From positions 36,374,520-36,438,519 of the forward strand of contig NC_134467.1 in assembly GCF_047948215.1 (NCBI RefSeq): 64,000 bases of DNA. Direction: 5' to 3'. Positions within the stretch are counted from its first letter, which is position 1. Every line of letters begins with the position of its first letter. Positions 44,235 to 55,881 of the stretch are shown piece after piece. The notes under the pieces are model-generated. The model did no database searches. It saw only the letters and a program-made list of their open reading frames with translations, and was not told the origin of the DNA. The position numbers and the translations under genes were made by a program. The stretch comes from Lycorma delicatula. Lineage: Eukaryota; Arthropoda; Insecta; Hemiptera; Fulgoridae.

Positions 44235-45063
44235 TCTTTTTTTTTTTATCTGTCTTCAGTCATTTGACTGGTTTGATGCAGCTCTCCAAGATTCCCTATC
44301 TAGTGCTAGTAGTTTCATTTCAGTATACCCTCTACATCCTACATCCCTAATAATTTGTTTTACATATTCCAAACGTGGCCTGCCTACACAATTTTTCCCT
44401 TCTACCTGTCCTTCCAATATTAAAGCGACTATTCCAGGATGCCTTAGTATGTGGCCTATAAGTCTGTCTCTTCTTTTAACTATATTTTTCCAAATGCTTC
44501 TTTCTTCATTTATTTGCCGCAATACCTCTTCATTTGTCACTTTATCCACCCATCTGATTTTTAACATTCTCCTATAGCACCGCATTTCAAAAGCTTATAA
44601 TCTTTTCTTCTCAGATACTCCGATCATCCAAGTTTAACTTCCATATAAAGCAACGCTCCAAACATATACTTTCAAAAATCTTTTCCTGACATTTAAATTA
44701 ATTTTTGATGTAAACAAATTATATTTCTTACTGAAGGCTCGTTTCGCTTGTGCTATTCGGCATTTTATATCGCTCCCGCTTCGTCCATCTTTTGTAATTC
44801 TAATTCCTAAATAACAAAATTCTTCTACCTCCATAATCTTTTCTCCTCCTATTTTCACATTCAGTGGTCCATCTTTGTTATTTCTACTACATTTCATTAC
44901 TTTTGTTTTGTTCTTGTTTATTTTCATGCGATAGTTCTTGCGTAGAACTTCATCTATGCCGTTCATTGTTTCTTCTAAATCCTTTTTACTCTCGGCTAGA
45001 ATTACTATATCATCAGCAAATCGTAGCATCTTTATATTTTCACCTTGTACTGTTACTCCGAAT
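44235..45063 (-). mobile_element. RTE non-LTR retrotransposon, 5'-truncated copy 5
   Basis: Minus-strand frames 45029-44634 (LRFADDIVILAESKKDLEET onward) and 44585-44256 (MLKIRWVDKVTNEEVL to RAASNQSND) with an A tail. A stop and a frameshift lie near 44635-44590. Truncated at the codons for FGVTVQGE, as in copy 1. Confidence 0.88.
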
Positions 45064-46110
45064 TTTATAATTTGGTTTTTATAACTTTGTTTCTAATTTT
45101 ATAATTTATATTATGTAATCCTCTGATGGAATCAGTTGTTTTTTATTAGATGAATGATATTACTTTAAGAACAATTTCAAAGCGACTCTTTAACTTTAAT
45201 ATATTTATGAAGAAGAAAAAACAAGTTAGTTGTAAAAAAATTAATTAAATGTTCCTATTTGGTTAAAATGTTACAAACTCCTGCGTGATGCTTTTCATTA
45301 TTTTTTATCTCTTTTTTATGATGAGCTAAACCTTCAAGTGTTGATTCGATCAACACTTAAGAGTGGTCTGTGATTCGGCCGATGTTAGGACTCTTTATTT
45401 CTTATTAGATAGGATCATAATCAGAAACCTACGACTGAAGAGCTTTTCAGGTTATACTTTTACTCATAATCTCTACTAAAGTACAACAATATTAATGCAG
45501 TAATATTATATTTTGAAATAGTCGATTGTGATAACATATATATTTTAACATCGTCAAAAAAGACAAAATAAATCATTTTAATAAAAAAAAATTAGTTTAT
45601 TTTACAGAAATGAATTTTTTTTTAAATATTTGACGATGTTTGTTTTTTTTCTTTTTTCAGCACCGATATGGAGACAAACCACTGATTATGACCAAACTAA
45701 AAATAGAGAAGAACAAAATACGACAAGGCTTACTGAGGCTAAATCAATACAGGCAAGGACAAAAACCCAAACAAGACTAAGCGACGTAGTCGCAGGGGGT
45801 TTTCTATCGGTAATAGTAGTGACCATAAGACCCCAACTCCACCTATTTTGATAAATAGCATGTTAGGCAAGTACAGGTAAGGACCTGTCCCTTAAACCCA
45901 CGATCAGGGATCTGTCGCTGTCACGATCAGGGAGATGTCACCTCTCTCTGATCGTGACTCCATCCCTGATCCTTAATCTACCTATTTTCAACCCCGAATT
46001 TTCAAAATAAAATCCTACCCCCTTAGGTTTGGATCTAATTCAGTGAAATAGTACAATCTGTATAAAAAGCTGAAAGGGTTTATGTTAGGATGTTATTCAG
46101 TGAGATAGTA
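45064..46110. other. Intergenic with hairpin and degenerate tandem repeat
   Basis: No gene. A hairpin with GTCACGATCAG and CTGATCGTGAC lies at 45921-45957, following another CACGATCAGGGA at 45899. A loose repeat (ATTCAGTGAAATAGTACAAT, then ATTCAGTGAGATAGTA) precedes and hosts the mariner insertion. Confidence 0.55.
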
Positions 46111-47435
46111 CAGAGTGATTCAAAGAAACGGAAAATTTTGAAAGTTGTGTTGGTAGCCGTGAGCGATTGGTACCTCTTGATAAGTGGCGCCAGCCTCTCT
46201 AACCTAACCTGCCAGTTGTCATGGATCCTTGGAGTGGTGCGCAACGTGCATTTGGTAACAAAGCGTTTTACAAAAACAATGACAGTGTGGAGGGAGCGCG
46301 TAGAGAATTTCGCCGTCATTTTAATCTGGGACGGCACGACCGTGTTCCATCAGCACGTGCAATTAAAACACGGATATCTAATTTTGAGGAAACCGGTTCG
46401 GCAATGAAAAAGAAACCTCCAGGCCGTGAGCGAACCGTCCGTACACCACAGAACGTTCAAGCTTTACAAGATGCTGTCACACGAAGTCCACATCGGTCAA
46501 TTCGTCGTCTCTCAGCATCTTTACGATCGCATAGTTCAAGTGTTCGAAGAATGTTAGTGAAGAACCTGCAATTCCATCCGTACAAGTTGCAGATCGTCCA
46601 GGAACTGAAACCGAACGATGCAGTTGTGCGAGCACAATTCTGTAATGTAATGCTTCAGAAGATAAACGATAACGAAGAGTTTTTTCACGAACCGTGGATG
46701 TCAGACGAAGCGCATTTCCACCTCAGTGGATTTGTTAACAAGCAAAATTTCAGATACCGGGCACAAGAAAATCCTACGCGGCTACACCAGCGTCCGTTGC
46801 ACAGCCAGAAAGTGACCGTGTGGTGCGCTATGTCATCTTACACTGTTATAGGCCCTTATTTTTTTGAGGATGACAACGGTCTTGCGATTACACTGACATC
46901 GGCTCGTTACGTAGCCGTGCTTGAAACTTTTGTTGTGGAACAACAAAAGAGATTTCCACCGATTCTTAACACAGCCTGGTTTCAACAAGACGGAGCAACG
47001 TCACATACTGCACGAATATCGATGGCAGCTGTACACCGATTGTTTGGATAACGTGTCATTTCACGAAACGGTGACATTAGATGGCCTCCCAGATCGCCTG
47101 ATCTCTCAGCTTGCGATTACTTTTTGCGGGGTCACCTTAAAAGCAAAGTGTTCCACAGTAGACCTGCTGCAACGGAAGAACTGAAGGCAAAGATCCGAGA
47201 AGCAATTGCGGAAATTCCAGTTGAGATGTTACGTCAAACCACGAACAATTTAACGAAGAGACTTCGTGAGTATTTACGTAGAACAGGTCACCTGCAAGAT
47301 GTCATCTTTAAAAAATAAAATAAAATGTACGTATCCTAAAATGGCAACATTTGTACAATTACACGAAATAAAATTCATTTTATAAAAAAAAATTTCTTTA
47401 ACTTATTTAATTTCCCGTTTCTTTGAATCACTCTG
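46111..47435 (+). mobile_element. DD41D (rosa-type) mariner element, one stop from intact
   Basis: 1325 bp with terminal repeats CAGAGTGATTCAAAGAAACG at the left and the same inverted at the right, flanked by TA at 46109-46110 and 47436-47437. It contains a transposase frame from 46221 to 47318 interrupted by a single TAA at 47049-47051. Confidence 0.92.
46221..47318 (+). pseudogene. DD41D transposase with a single in-frame stop
   Basis: Starts MDPWSGAQRAFGNKAFYKNN. HTH region: ARREFRRHFNLGRHDRVPSA and RSIRRLSASLRSHSSSVRRM. Catalytic residues: first D in MSDEAHFHLSG, second in WFQQDGATSHTARISM, third in RSPDLSACDYFLRG. The distance between the second and third is 41 residues, counting the stop position. 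The frame before and after the TAA is the same (both starts are divisible by three), so the only visible lesion is the stop after HRLFG. It would cut-and-paste DNA flanked by its 20-plus-bp terminal repeats at TA sites. Confidence 0.9.
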
Positions 47436-47437
47436 TA

Positions 47438-48640
47438 TAATCTATATAAAAATCCGATAGCTACAAGGGTTTAGGTCAAGTTCGTTAAAATATAATTTAA
47501 GTTTTGTTTACGGCTGAGAGGTTTTAATCTGTGAAAGCCCGAAACTGCCGACTTGTACAGGCAAGCGGCGGCTGGTAAAGGTTTCCCCTCGTCATACGCT
47601 AAACAAAAAAAAAAAATCTAGTTGTAAGAATGGGAGACAGGTTTTAATCAGTGAGAGCACTTACCTTATATATCTTTGACTTGGGCTGTTCAGAAAGTTC
47701 TCGACCCAACACAGATGTGGTGCAAGTATGACAAAATTACTATTTGTCAAGTATGATTCTTTAGATGGTATACTATGAAGTATCAGATGCATACGTTTAG
47801 TTACACTTTTGTAAAACTAGAGTAAAACAAAAAAATTTGACATTTTCCAGAAAATATATAATTGTATTAAATGATCACCGACTCAATGTACGTGACGGTG
47901 TCCACTACTGTTAGGCACATGAGCTTGTTGATATCGCAAACATTTCAACAGATGTGTCCACTACACTTACACACCTTTCTGCTCTACGGGTGCTGCATTT
48001 GTTAATAGCTGACAAAAAACATCTCAAAGCTATTATAAATGTATTTAAATGCAATTCCGCTGAGACAGTAGATGAAACATAGATTTACCATTACACGTCA
48101 GAGACCAAAAAGTGGTGGTGTGTGAAATTCTGCCAAAGAAAGCAAAAATGGTTCAATCTGCAAAAAAAAATCAAGGCTATCCTTTTTCTGTTATTTAAAA
48201 TTCATTCTGATGGTATATAGTTGTTTCGGTATTTTCAAGCACAGCAGAATTTCAAAAATGCTAATTATTATTAATACGTGTATTTCAAGAATTTGTAAAC
48301 ATATTACTGGACCTTTTTTTCAGAAAATTTATCTTTAATTTTGTAAATTAAGTGCTGCTAAAGTTTCTTTTACAGAATAATAATAAGAGATTTTGAAGTT
48401 ACTGATAAATATTCTATTAATGAAAGATTTATTGATTAAATTTGTTGTACAGTAATAGCATTTATGACTTAAGTATTGAGAAAGGAATTTCATCAGTAGT
48501 AACTGAATCTTTATTTTTATATTCAAAGTCCATGTTTTAATTACTTTTTTGAACAATTTACAATTTCATAACTCTTAAAAAATTAAAATAAAATGTCTTA
48601 ATTCAAATTTGAAATATTTATACTAGTATATAAAAAGGAG
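47438..48640. other. Intergenic, no gene
   Basis: Apart from a GC-richer stretch at 47540-47600 ending in an A run, nothing recognised. Confidence 0.5.
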
Positions 48641-49084
48641 TGGAGCATCAGGGGGTGGTACCGGAGGACCCATGACACGCTGAGTTTTGAGTTAACGCAA
48701 TTCCTGGCGGGTCATGGGGGGATTCAGGTCTTATTTGTATAGATTCGGTATATATGTATAGTAGCTTGTCCTGTTTTCTACTGGTTCTTGTGTGTTGTTG
48801 TTGTCGGTATATATATTTGACGAGCTGTATATGTTGCTTCCAGTAGTATTGTTTGTGCGGTGTGTGACATTATTGGATTGTTATGACTGTGTGTATGTGT
48901 GTGTGGGCGATTCCCCCTTCTTCTGATGAAATGTTTTTATAAGCAGTCCCAGGAAGGGGGAAGCCATGGGTGTGGAGGTTTAGTCGGTAGTGCGCAGGTA
49001 TACATATGCCCTTGGTTATAACTGGCGGAACATTTTAGCGAGCCCGACACTGCTTAGGCGTCCGTAAATGGGGTTCCTCCACAT
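48641..49084 (+). repeat. GC-richer fragment resembling a non-LTR 5' end
   Basis: Sharp change of composition, no open frame. It has the look of an untranslated 5' region of an R1/I-type element (short GC motifs such as GAGCCCGACACTGC and a final GTTCCTCCACATCTTCAGATG). The family is uncertain. It abuts a mariner fragment at 49085. Confidence 0.4.
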
Positions 49085-49836
49085 CTTCAGATGTTTTGGA
49101 TATAAAACGTGTGACAGCAAATTTTGTTCCAAAATTTTTGAATTTCGAACAAAAACAGTGGCGAATAGAAGTTGCTCAGGAGTCGCTAAATAAAGTCAAC
49201 AACGATGCAGAACTACTGAAACGTGTCATAACAGGTGATGAAACATGGGTTTACGGATATTATGTCGAAACTAAGGCTCAATCGTCCCAGTGGAGGCATT
49301 CTGGACCACCAAGTCGGAGAAAAGCTGGACAAGTACGGTCAAATGTATAGGTTATGCTCACCTGTTCTTCGATTTCAACGGCATAGTGCATCATGAGTTC
49401 TTGCCACAAGGTCAAACTATCAATAAGGAGTATTACTTACAAGTTGAACGCCGCTTGCGTGAAGCAACCCGAAAAAACGCCCGGATTTGTGGCGAAACAA
49501 TTCATTGCTTTTTACCACGATAATGTGCCTGTTCATACTTCATTTCTTGTTCGTCAATTTTTAGCCCAAAACAACACTGTAATAATACCACAGCTGCCAT
49601 ATTCGCAAGAAATGGTCCCGTGTGACTTTTTTCTATTTCCAAAAATAAAGAGAACCTTAAAGGGCCGTCGTTTTACAAGCATAGATAAGATTAAAAGTGA
49701 ATCACTTAACAAGCTAAATACTATTCCTAAGATCGAGTTCAAGAAGTGTTTAGGGGATCGGAAAAAGCGCTGGTATATGTGTATAATATCTAAAATCGCC
49801 GATCGTACCAGAACACGTGTTATCCTCTTGAGCTAA
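49085..49836 (+). pseudogene. Mariner (DD34D) transposase, N-terminus missing
   Basis: Starts RVTANFVPKFLNFEQKQWRI, then LLKRVITGDETWVYGYYVET (first catalytic D in TGDETW), HHEFLPQGQTINKEYY, HDNVPVHTSFLVRQFL (second D) and PYSQEMVPCDFFLFPKIKRT (third D, 34 residues later). Frames change near 49350 and 49520. The HTH half and the left terminal repeat are absent. Confidence 0.8.
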
Positions 49837-49905
49837 AAATATACAAATACTTTTCAGACATGTTTACCAATACAACAACGAAGAAATCCTGAAAATCGGA
49901 CTATA

Positions 49906-51164
49906 TGAGGGTTATCATTTTTCAAGGTCCGATCGGTCGCGAAATAAAAACCCGCGCAAAAATCGGATGGACCTTTGCGCATATGTGTTGCGCGGCGTCT
50001 CTAGTATGGCCTTCAATCACGCCGCGTCACTTCGTTTAGTTCTGAACACGCAGCTAGCACGTAAACATATCTACAACAATAGCATCTCCCGCCAAGTGTG
50101 AAGTGTGTGCGGTAATTCGATTTCTTCAGGCTGAGGGGTGTAATGCAGCTAAATTTCATCGACGAATAAGTAATGTGTGCGGTGAAACTTCAATGAGTTG
50201 ACACCAAAGTGCGACAATGGTGCAGGAACTTTAAAGCAGGACGTACAGATGTTCATGATGCAGGCGGTCAGGGAAGGAAACGAGTGTCAACCGAGGTAAT
50301 TCGAGAAAATCGTCGGTTCGCAATTTCTGTATTGAGTGATTCGTTTCCTGAAATTTCAAGGTCAGCTCTCTACACCATTGTGAGTGAGAGACTTCAGTAC
50401 CGCAAACTGTGTGCGAGATGGGTTCCCAAGATGCTGTCCGACCATCACAAAACAATGAGAATGGACGCCTCCCTAACGTTTCTCGCAAGGTATGAGATAC
50501 GGGTCCATTTCGAAACTGAAGAAACAAAAGAACAATCCAAACAGTGGATGCATTGTCATTCTCCCAGTAAGCCAAAGAAGTTCAACCGAACCTTCAACAG
50601 AAAGTGTATGGCTACTGGGTTCTGGAACCGGAATGGAGTTCTCTTGGTGGAATTCATAGAACTTGGCACGACCATCACTGCAGCCTCATACTGCGTGACT
50701 CTTCAACGTCTACGAAGGGCATTTCAATATAAGCGGAAGGGAATGTTGTCATCAGGCATTGTCTTTCTCCATGACAATGCTCGGCCGCACACTGCAGCTG
50801 TAACAAAGAAGCTCCTGCAGCGTTTTCGTCGGGAAGTGTTTGATCACCCACTATACAGCCCGGATTGGCTCCTTCCGATTTTCACCTCTTTGCTCACATG
50901 AAACGCTGGCTAGGAGGACAACATTATGGTACAGACATCGAGCTGCAGACCAGCGTAGAAACATGTCTGAAAACACTGGCGGCTCCGTTCTATGACGAGG
51001 GTATTGGAAAGTTGGTACCACGCTACGACAAATGTCTAAATCGGAGTGGCGACTATATAGAGAAATAGCGTAACTATATAAGTACTTGTTCAAATAAATT
51101 TTTTTTTATTTTCACTGTGGTCTTAATTTCGTGACCGATCAGACCTTGAAAAAAATAACCCTTG
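49906..51164 (+). mobile_element. Mariner element with both terminal repeats
   Basis: About 1259 bp between GAGGGTTATCATTTTTCAAG and its inverted partner, flanked by TA. The coding part runs 50150-51068: HTH-associated VRQWCRNFKAGRTDVHD, RSALYTIVSERLQYRKLCAR, WVPKMLSDHHK, then KCMATGFWNRNGVLLVEFIE, VFLHDNARPHTAAVTKKLLQ and, in another frame, MAPSDFHLFAHMKRWLGGQH to RYDKCLNRSGDYIEK. A one-base change near 50865 (PDWLLP for PDLAPSD) and losses around 50500 break it. Confidence 0.85.
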
Positions 51165-51540
51165 TACAATCCGCGAAATTTCAAAATTCTCGTTACTTTT
51201 TGAACACAACTCGTATACATGTAAAATCCTCACTTCAAAATGTAGAATTAGAATTCTTAAGAGTACTGTTCTTGAGTCTTTTTTATTGTGTATTTTGAAG
51301 AGGATAACATTAATGTAGAAGAATGAATAAAATTCTTTCCAAAAAACAAAAATTCTTTTTTTTGAACACACCTCGTATTCTTATTAAAAGATTAAATATC
51401 AAGTACTTTTTTATAATTAGTAATATTTTTTTGCTAGTCATTTTTGTTTCAACAGTTAAACATTTGTAGCTTGTTCTATTCATGTGTATTAAAATTATTA
51501 AAATATAAAATCATTCAAAATATCTAATTCAAATGCAAAT
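51165..51540. repeat. Mariner end fragments and a shuffled copy of the gene B 3' flank
   Basis: Two mariner-like ends (inverted ACGAG(T/G)TGTGTTCAAAAA) are at 51197-51215 and 51354-51374. Bases 51221-51270 are an inverted match, and 51371-51540 a direct match, to 51957-52200 of the gene B flank. Confidence 0.55.
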
Positions 51541-51556
51541 TACAGTAATTTTTTGT

Positions 51557-52681
<1,125 letters not shown>

Positions 52682-52860
52682 TTAATGGTTATCTGGAATT
52701 ATCACTTGTGCAACATCTGCTAAATGTAAATTTAATTTTTCAAAATGCTCTGGCGGTACTCTTACTGTCAAAGAATGACGATGCATACGTCGGTTTGGTG
52801 TTGAGGCATTTTCATTTACTATTTCTGTTGCTTTTTGCTGTATTTCTTGCCAAACAACAT
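52682..52860 (-). CDS. Gene B last coding exon (homologue of gene A exon 7)
   Basis: Begins VVWQEIQQKATEIVNENAST after a split aspartate codon and ends IIPDNH plus TAA at 52684-52682. The last 30 residues are identical to gene A, with only two synonymous base differences, while the first half differs at about half of its residues. Acceptor TTTTATTGCAG is kept, and AATAAA lies at 52648-52643 on the minus strand. Confidence 0.85.
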
Positions 52861-54456
52861 CTGCAATAAAAAAAATAATTAATTTACCCGTACACATAAT
52901 AAACTCATTTATGTCAACATCTTGATAATTTACTGCCACCCACCATTGTAAAATGGTAGTGTTCCTATCTTTCATAAATAAATCGTTCATAAAATTTATA
53001 GATCCAGATTCCGTTCATAAATACAACTCGAATCAGAAAAATATAACATGATCTTGTGCATTAACCTGTTCTCAATAAAAAAAATAATAAATAAATAAAT
53101 GACTTTGACTACTGACTATTGTAAAATGTCAAGTCTGACTGGGATTCAATCCAGAAACTTCTATATGAAAGGTAAAAAAGCAACCATTCCGCCATGGAGT
53201 AGTAATAATTAAAAAAATAGTAGATAAGAATTATTTTTAAAAATATGTATATTATACAAATCTATATCCAAATGAAAATGTAAGAACTATCAAATTATAA
53301 TTTACTAGGAAAAATACGGGCCTATGGCCCACCGCGAAAATGTTTCATTACAATGATTTTGTTACTAAATAACGTTCATGAATTTAGTATACTAACAACA
53401 ACAACAAAAAGCTTGAAAATCCTGAACATTTCTTGCTGTTTCTTGAGTTTTGATTTTTTAGCATAGTTGTAATCCCCAATATGTTTTTTATCCCCAAAAT
53501 ACAAATATAATTTTAGATAAATCGTTTGTGTGAAGAAGGATTAAATGTTCGAACATATGAATCGTTCAAATATAAATTGTTCGAACGAATGAATCATTCG
53601 TGAAGTATAAAACGATTATACTTCTTCTCTTCTCCACTCGGCGCACCACTATTGGTCCGCTCTGGGCTGATAGCAGCTAAAATAAAATTGTGAGCATATA
53701 CAACAAATAAACAAACCTATGCTATCTTTTTTTTATGGAATGGGTTGGGAAAAAAGAATAAAGAGAATTAATTTAATTTGGAACAGTTAAAAAAAATTAA
53801 AAACATTTATATTGTAAAAGTTTCGGATCTTTTTTGTTTTCCACTAAAATGGTTTTTTACGTTAAGTATCATATTTTTTCTTCCAAATTAGTAAGGATTT
53901 TCTAGATATTTCTAAAGAAATTAAAAATATAACCTTAACCTTTGCTTGCTTCGCTCGCTAACCTATTTTTTTAATATTTTTAATCGTCAATTTTATTAAA
54001 ACATCGGTGTACCAAATGAGAGAGGTTCAATATAAGCATTATGCTTATAATTATAAATATAATCTTAACCTAATATAATATAAACTTAACCTACGGTCGC
54101 TTCGCTCGCTAACCTTAACTAATGAGCGTAATTTGGATAGTTTATTATCTAATTTTTAATGTTAATATTTAGGTAGGTTACAAAAAAATAATTATTATTT
54201 TCTTAATGAGTTTAAATCGTTATTCATAAAAAACCATTTTGGGGGAGAGAAACAGAAAAGACCCAAATTTTCTCATTTTAATTCAAATTCTTTCATTCTT
54301 AAGTCATTAAATCAAATTTAAAATTTTCATTTTTGGTGTCAAAGATCTTTTTGAAGGATAAGCTGTGTATTTTTTTTGGGTGGTCTGAAAACTTAATTAC
54401 TTATTTAGAAGTGTTCTAATTTAGAAGTGAATTTTTTATTTATTTTATTAAATCGT
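52861..54456. other. Gene B intron, homologous to gene A's last intron
   Basis: Aligns with 5162-5563 and 7862-9098. It holds the uninterrupted target AATATGTAT at 53242-53250, where gene A carries the half-LINE. No gene. Confidence 0.8.
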
Positions 54457-54800
54457 AACCCGCCGGGTTAGTCTAGTGGTTAAACTCATCATCGTAAAAT
54501 CAGTTGATTTTCAAAGTCGAGAGTGCTAAGGTTTGAGTCCTTAAAAAGACGGTTACTTTTATATGGATTTGAATACTAGGCTTGAGGATACCGTTTTTCT
54601 TTGATGGTTGGGTTTCAATTAACCACATGTCTTAGGAGTGATCAATCTGAGTTCATTTCAGATTACATGTTAACCGGTGTACGTTTACACTAACAGTTCA
54701 CTACATCTGCAATTACGTCAGGCCTGGCAAGCCGGTAGTTGCGTTTGCCTATACACACACACACACACGCGCGCGCGCGCGCGCACACACACACATACAC
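54457..54800 (+). repeat. tRNA-derived SINE in gene B intron (shared insertion)
   Basis: Orthologous position and sequence to 9099-9415: AACCCGCCGGGTTAGTCTAG head, B box GGTTTGAGTCC. The 3' tail contains an (AC)n(GC)n(AC)n run at 54757-54796. Confidence 0.85.
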
Positions 54801-54940
54801 CCAGATCCGGTAGTAGCTGGAAAACTGTTTATAGAAAACAAAACATTACATAGTAATATTACATTTTATATACATTGTTACCATCCAAGAAAAGTTATAA
54901 ACACTCACATTTATTTATTTGTGTATTTGTACGTACTTAC

Positions 54941-55109
54941 CCAACTCTAACTTTGTTAATTTTTTATAACAAATACAAAATCTTATTACAAATCTATTAT
55001 TATTTAACGTTGCTGGTACCATAAACATATTATGAGTTTCATTTAATTTATGTAATAATTGTTCTGTTAGTTCTGTATTATTATAAAATCGAAAACAAAT
55101 TAATCCACA
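54941..55109 (-). CDS. Gene B coding exon (homologue of gene A exon 6)
   Basis: Encodes CGLICFRFYNNTELTEQLL, then HNMFMVPATLNNNRFVIRFC to LEL. Acceptor TTAATTTTCAG and donor GTAAGTACGTAC are in the same places as in gene A, and the phase is identical, so it splices in frame to the exon at 52860-52682. This is the C-terminal domain of a second aromatic-amino-acid-decarboxylase-like protein. It has one extra codon and about 50% amino-acid identity with gene A by my hand alignment (28 of 56). The frame is open, so it looks like a working exon. Earlier exons are not in this window; the homology to gene A's intron stops at about 58195. Confidence 0.83.
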
Positions 55110-55311
55110 CTGAAAATTAAAATAAGAAAAAATATAAATTTACATACATGTCATTATTTAAATCAGATTAATTTATAATTATTTAAAAATATAATTTTTT
55201 GAAATAACAATCAATCAATTTTTATAAATAGAACATTCTTAATAATATTGTGTAAAACATTTTCGTCAACAAAAATAGTTAAAATTGAAAATAGTTTTTA
55301 AAAGTTTATAA

Positions 55312-55849
55312 TCTATATATATATAAAAATGAATGTTTGTTTGTCCCGTATGCGTTCTTATATCATTCATTCGATTGCGATGAAACTTTAGTGAGTTGTG
55401 CGCACGCCCACAAAGTTACTAAATTAGTTTGAACCCATTAGATGGCGCTCGGATCGAGATATTTCGAAAAATATTATTTATGGTCCGATTTAGCTCATAT
55501 TCAGAATATGTTACATGGAAAGAAATACCTCTGGAAAAAATGGATCTGCTAGATGGCGCTGGGGTTGAGATATTTAGTAAAATTCTATTTATGGTTGGAT
55601 TTGGCTGATATTGAGAAACGTGAAAAGAAATATTTTTATGAAAAATAGACCCACTAGTGGCGATAGGGTTGAGATATTTAGTAAAATTCTATTTATGTAC
55701 CGATTTGGCTCATATTCAAAATTTTATATTAGTTACGTGAAAAGAAATATTTTTGCAAAAACTATACCCGGTAGGTGGGGCCGGTGTCGAGATATTTACG
55801 AAACAAATATACAGACACAGGTTCTTCTTCTATATATATATATATATTT

Positions 55850-55881
<32 letters not shown>

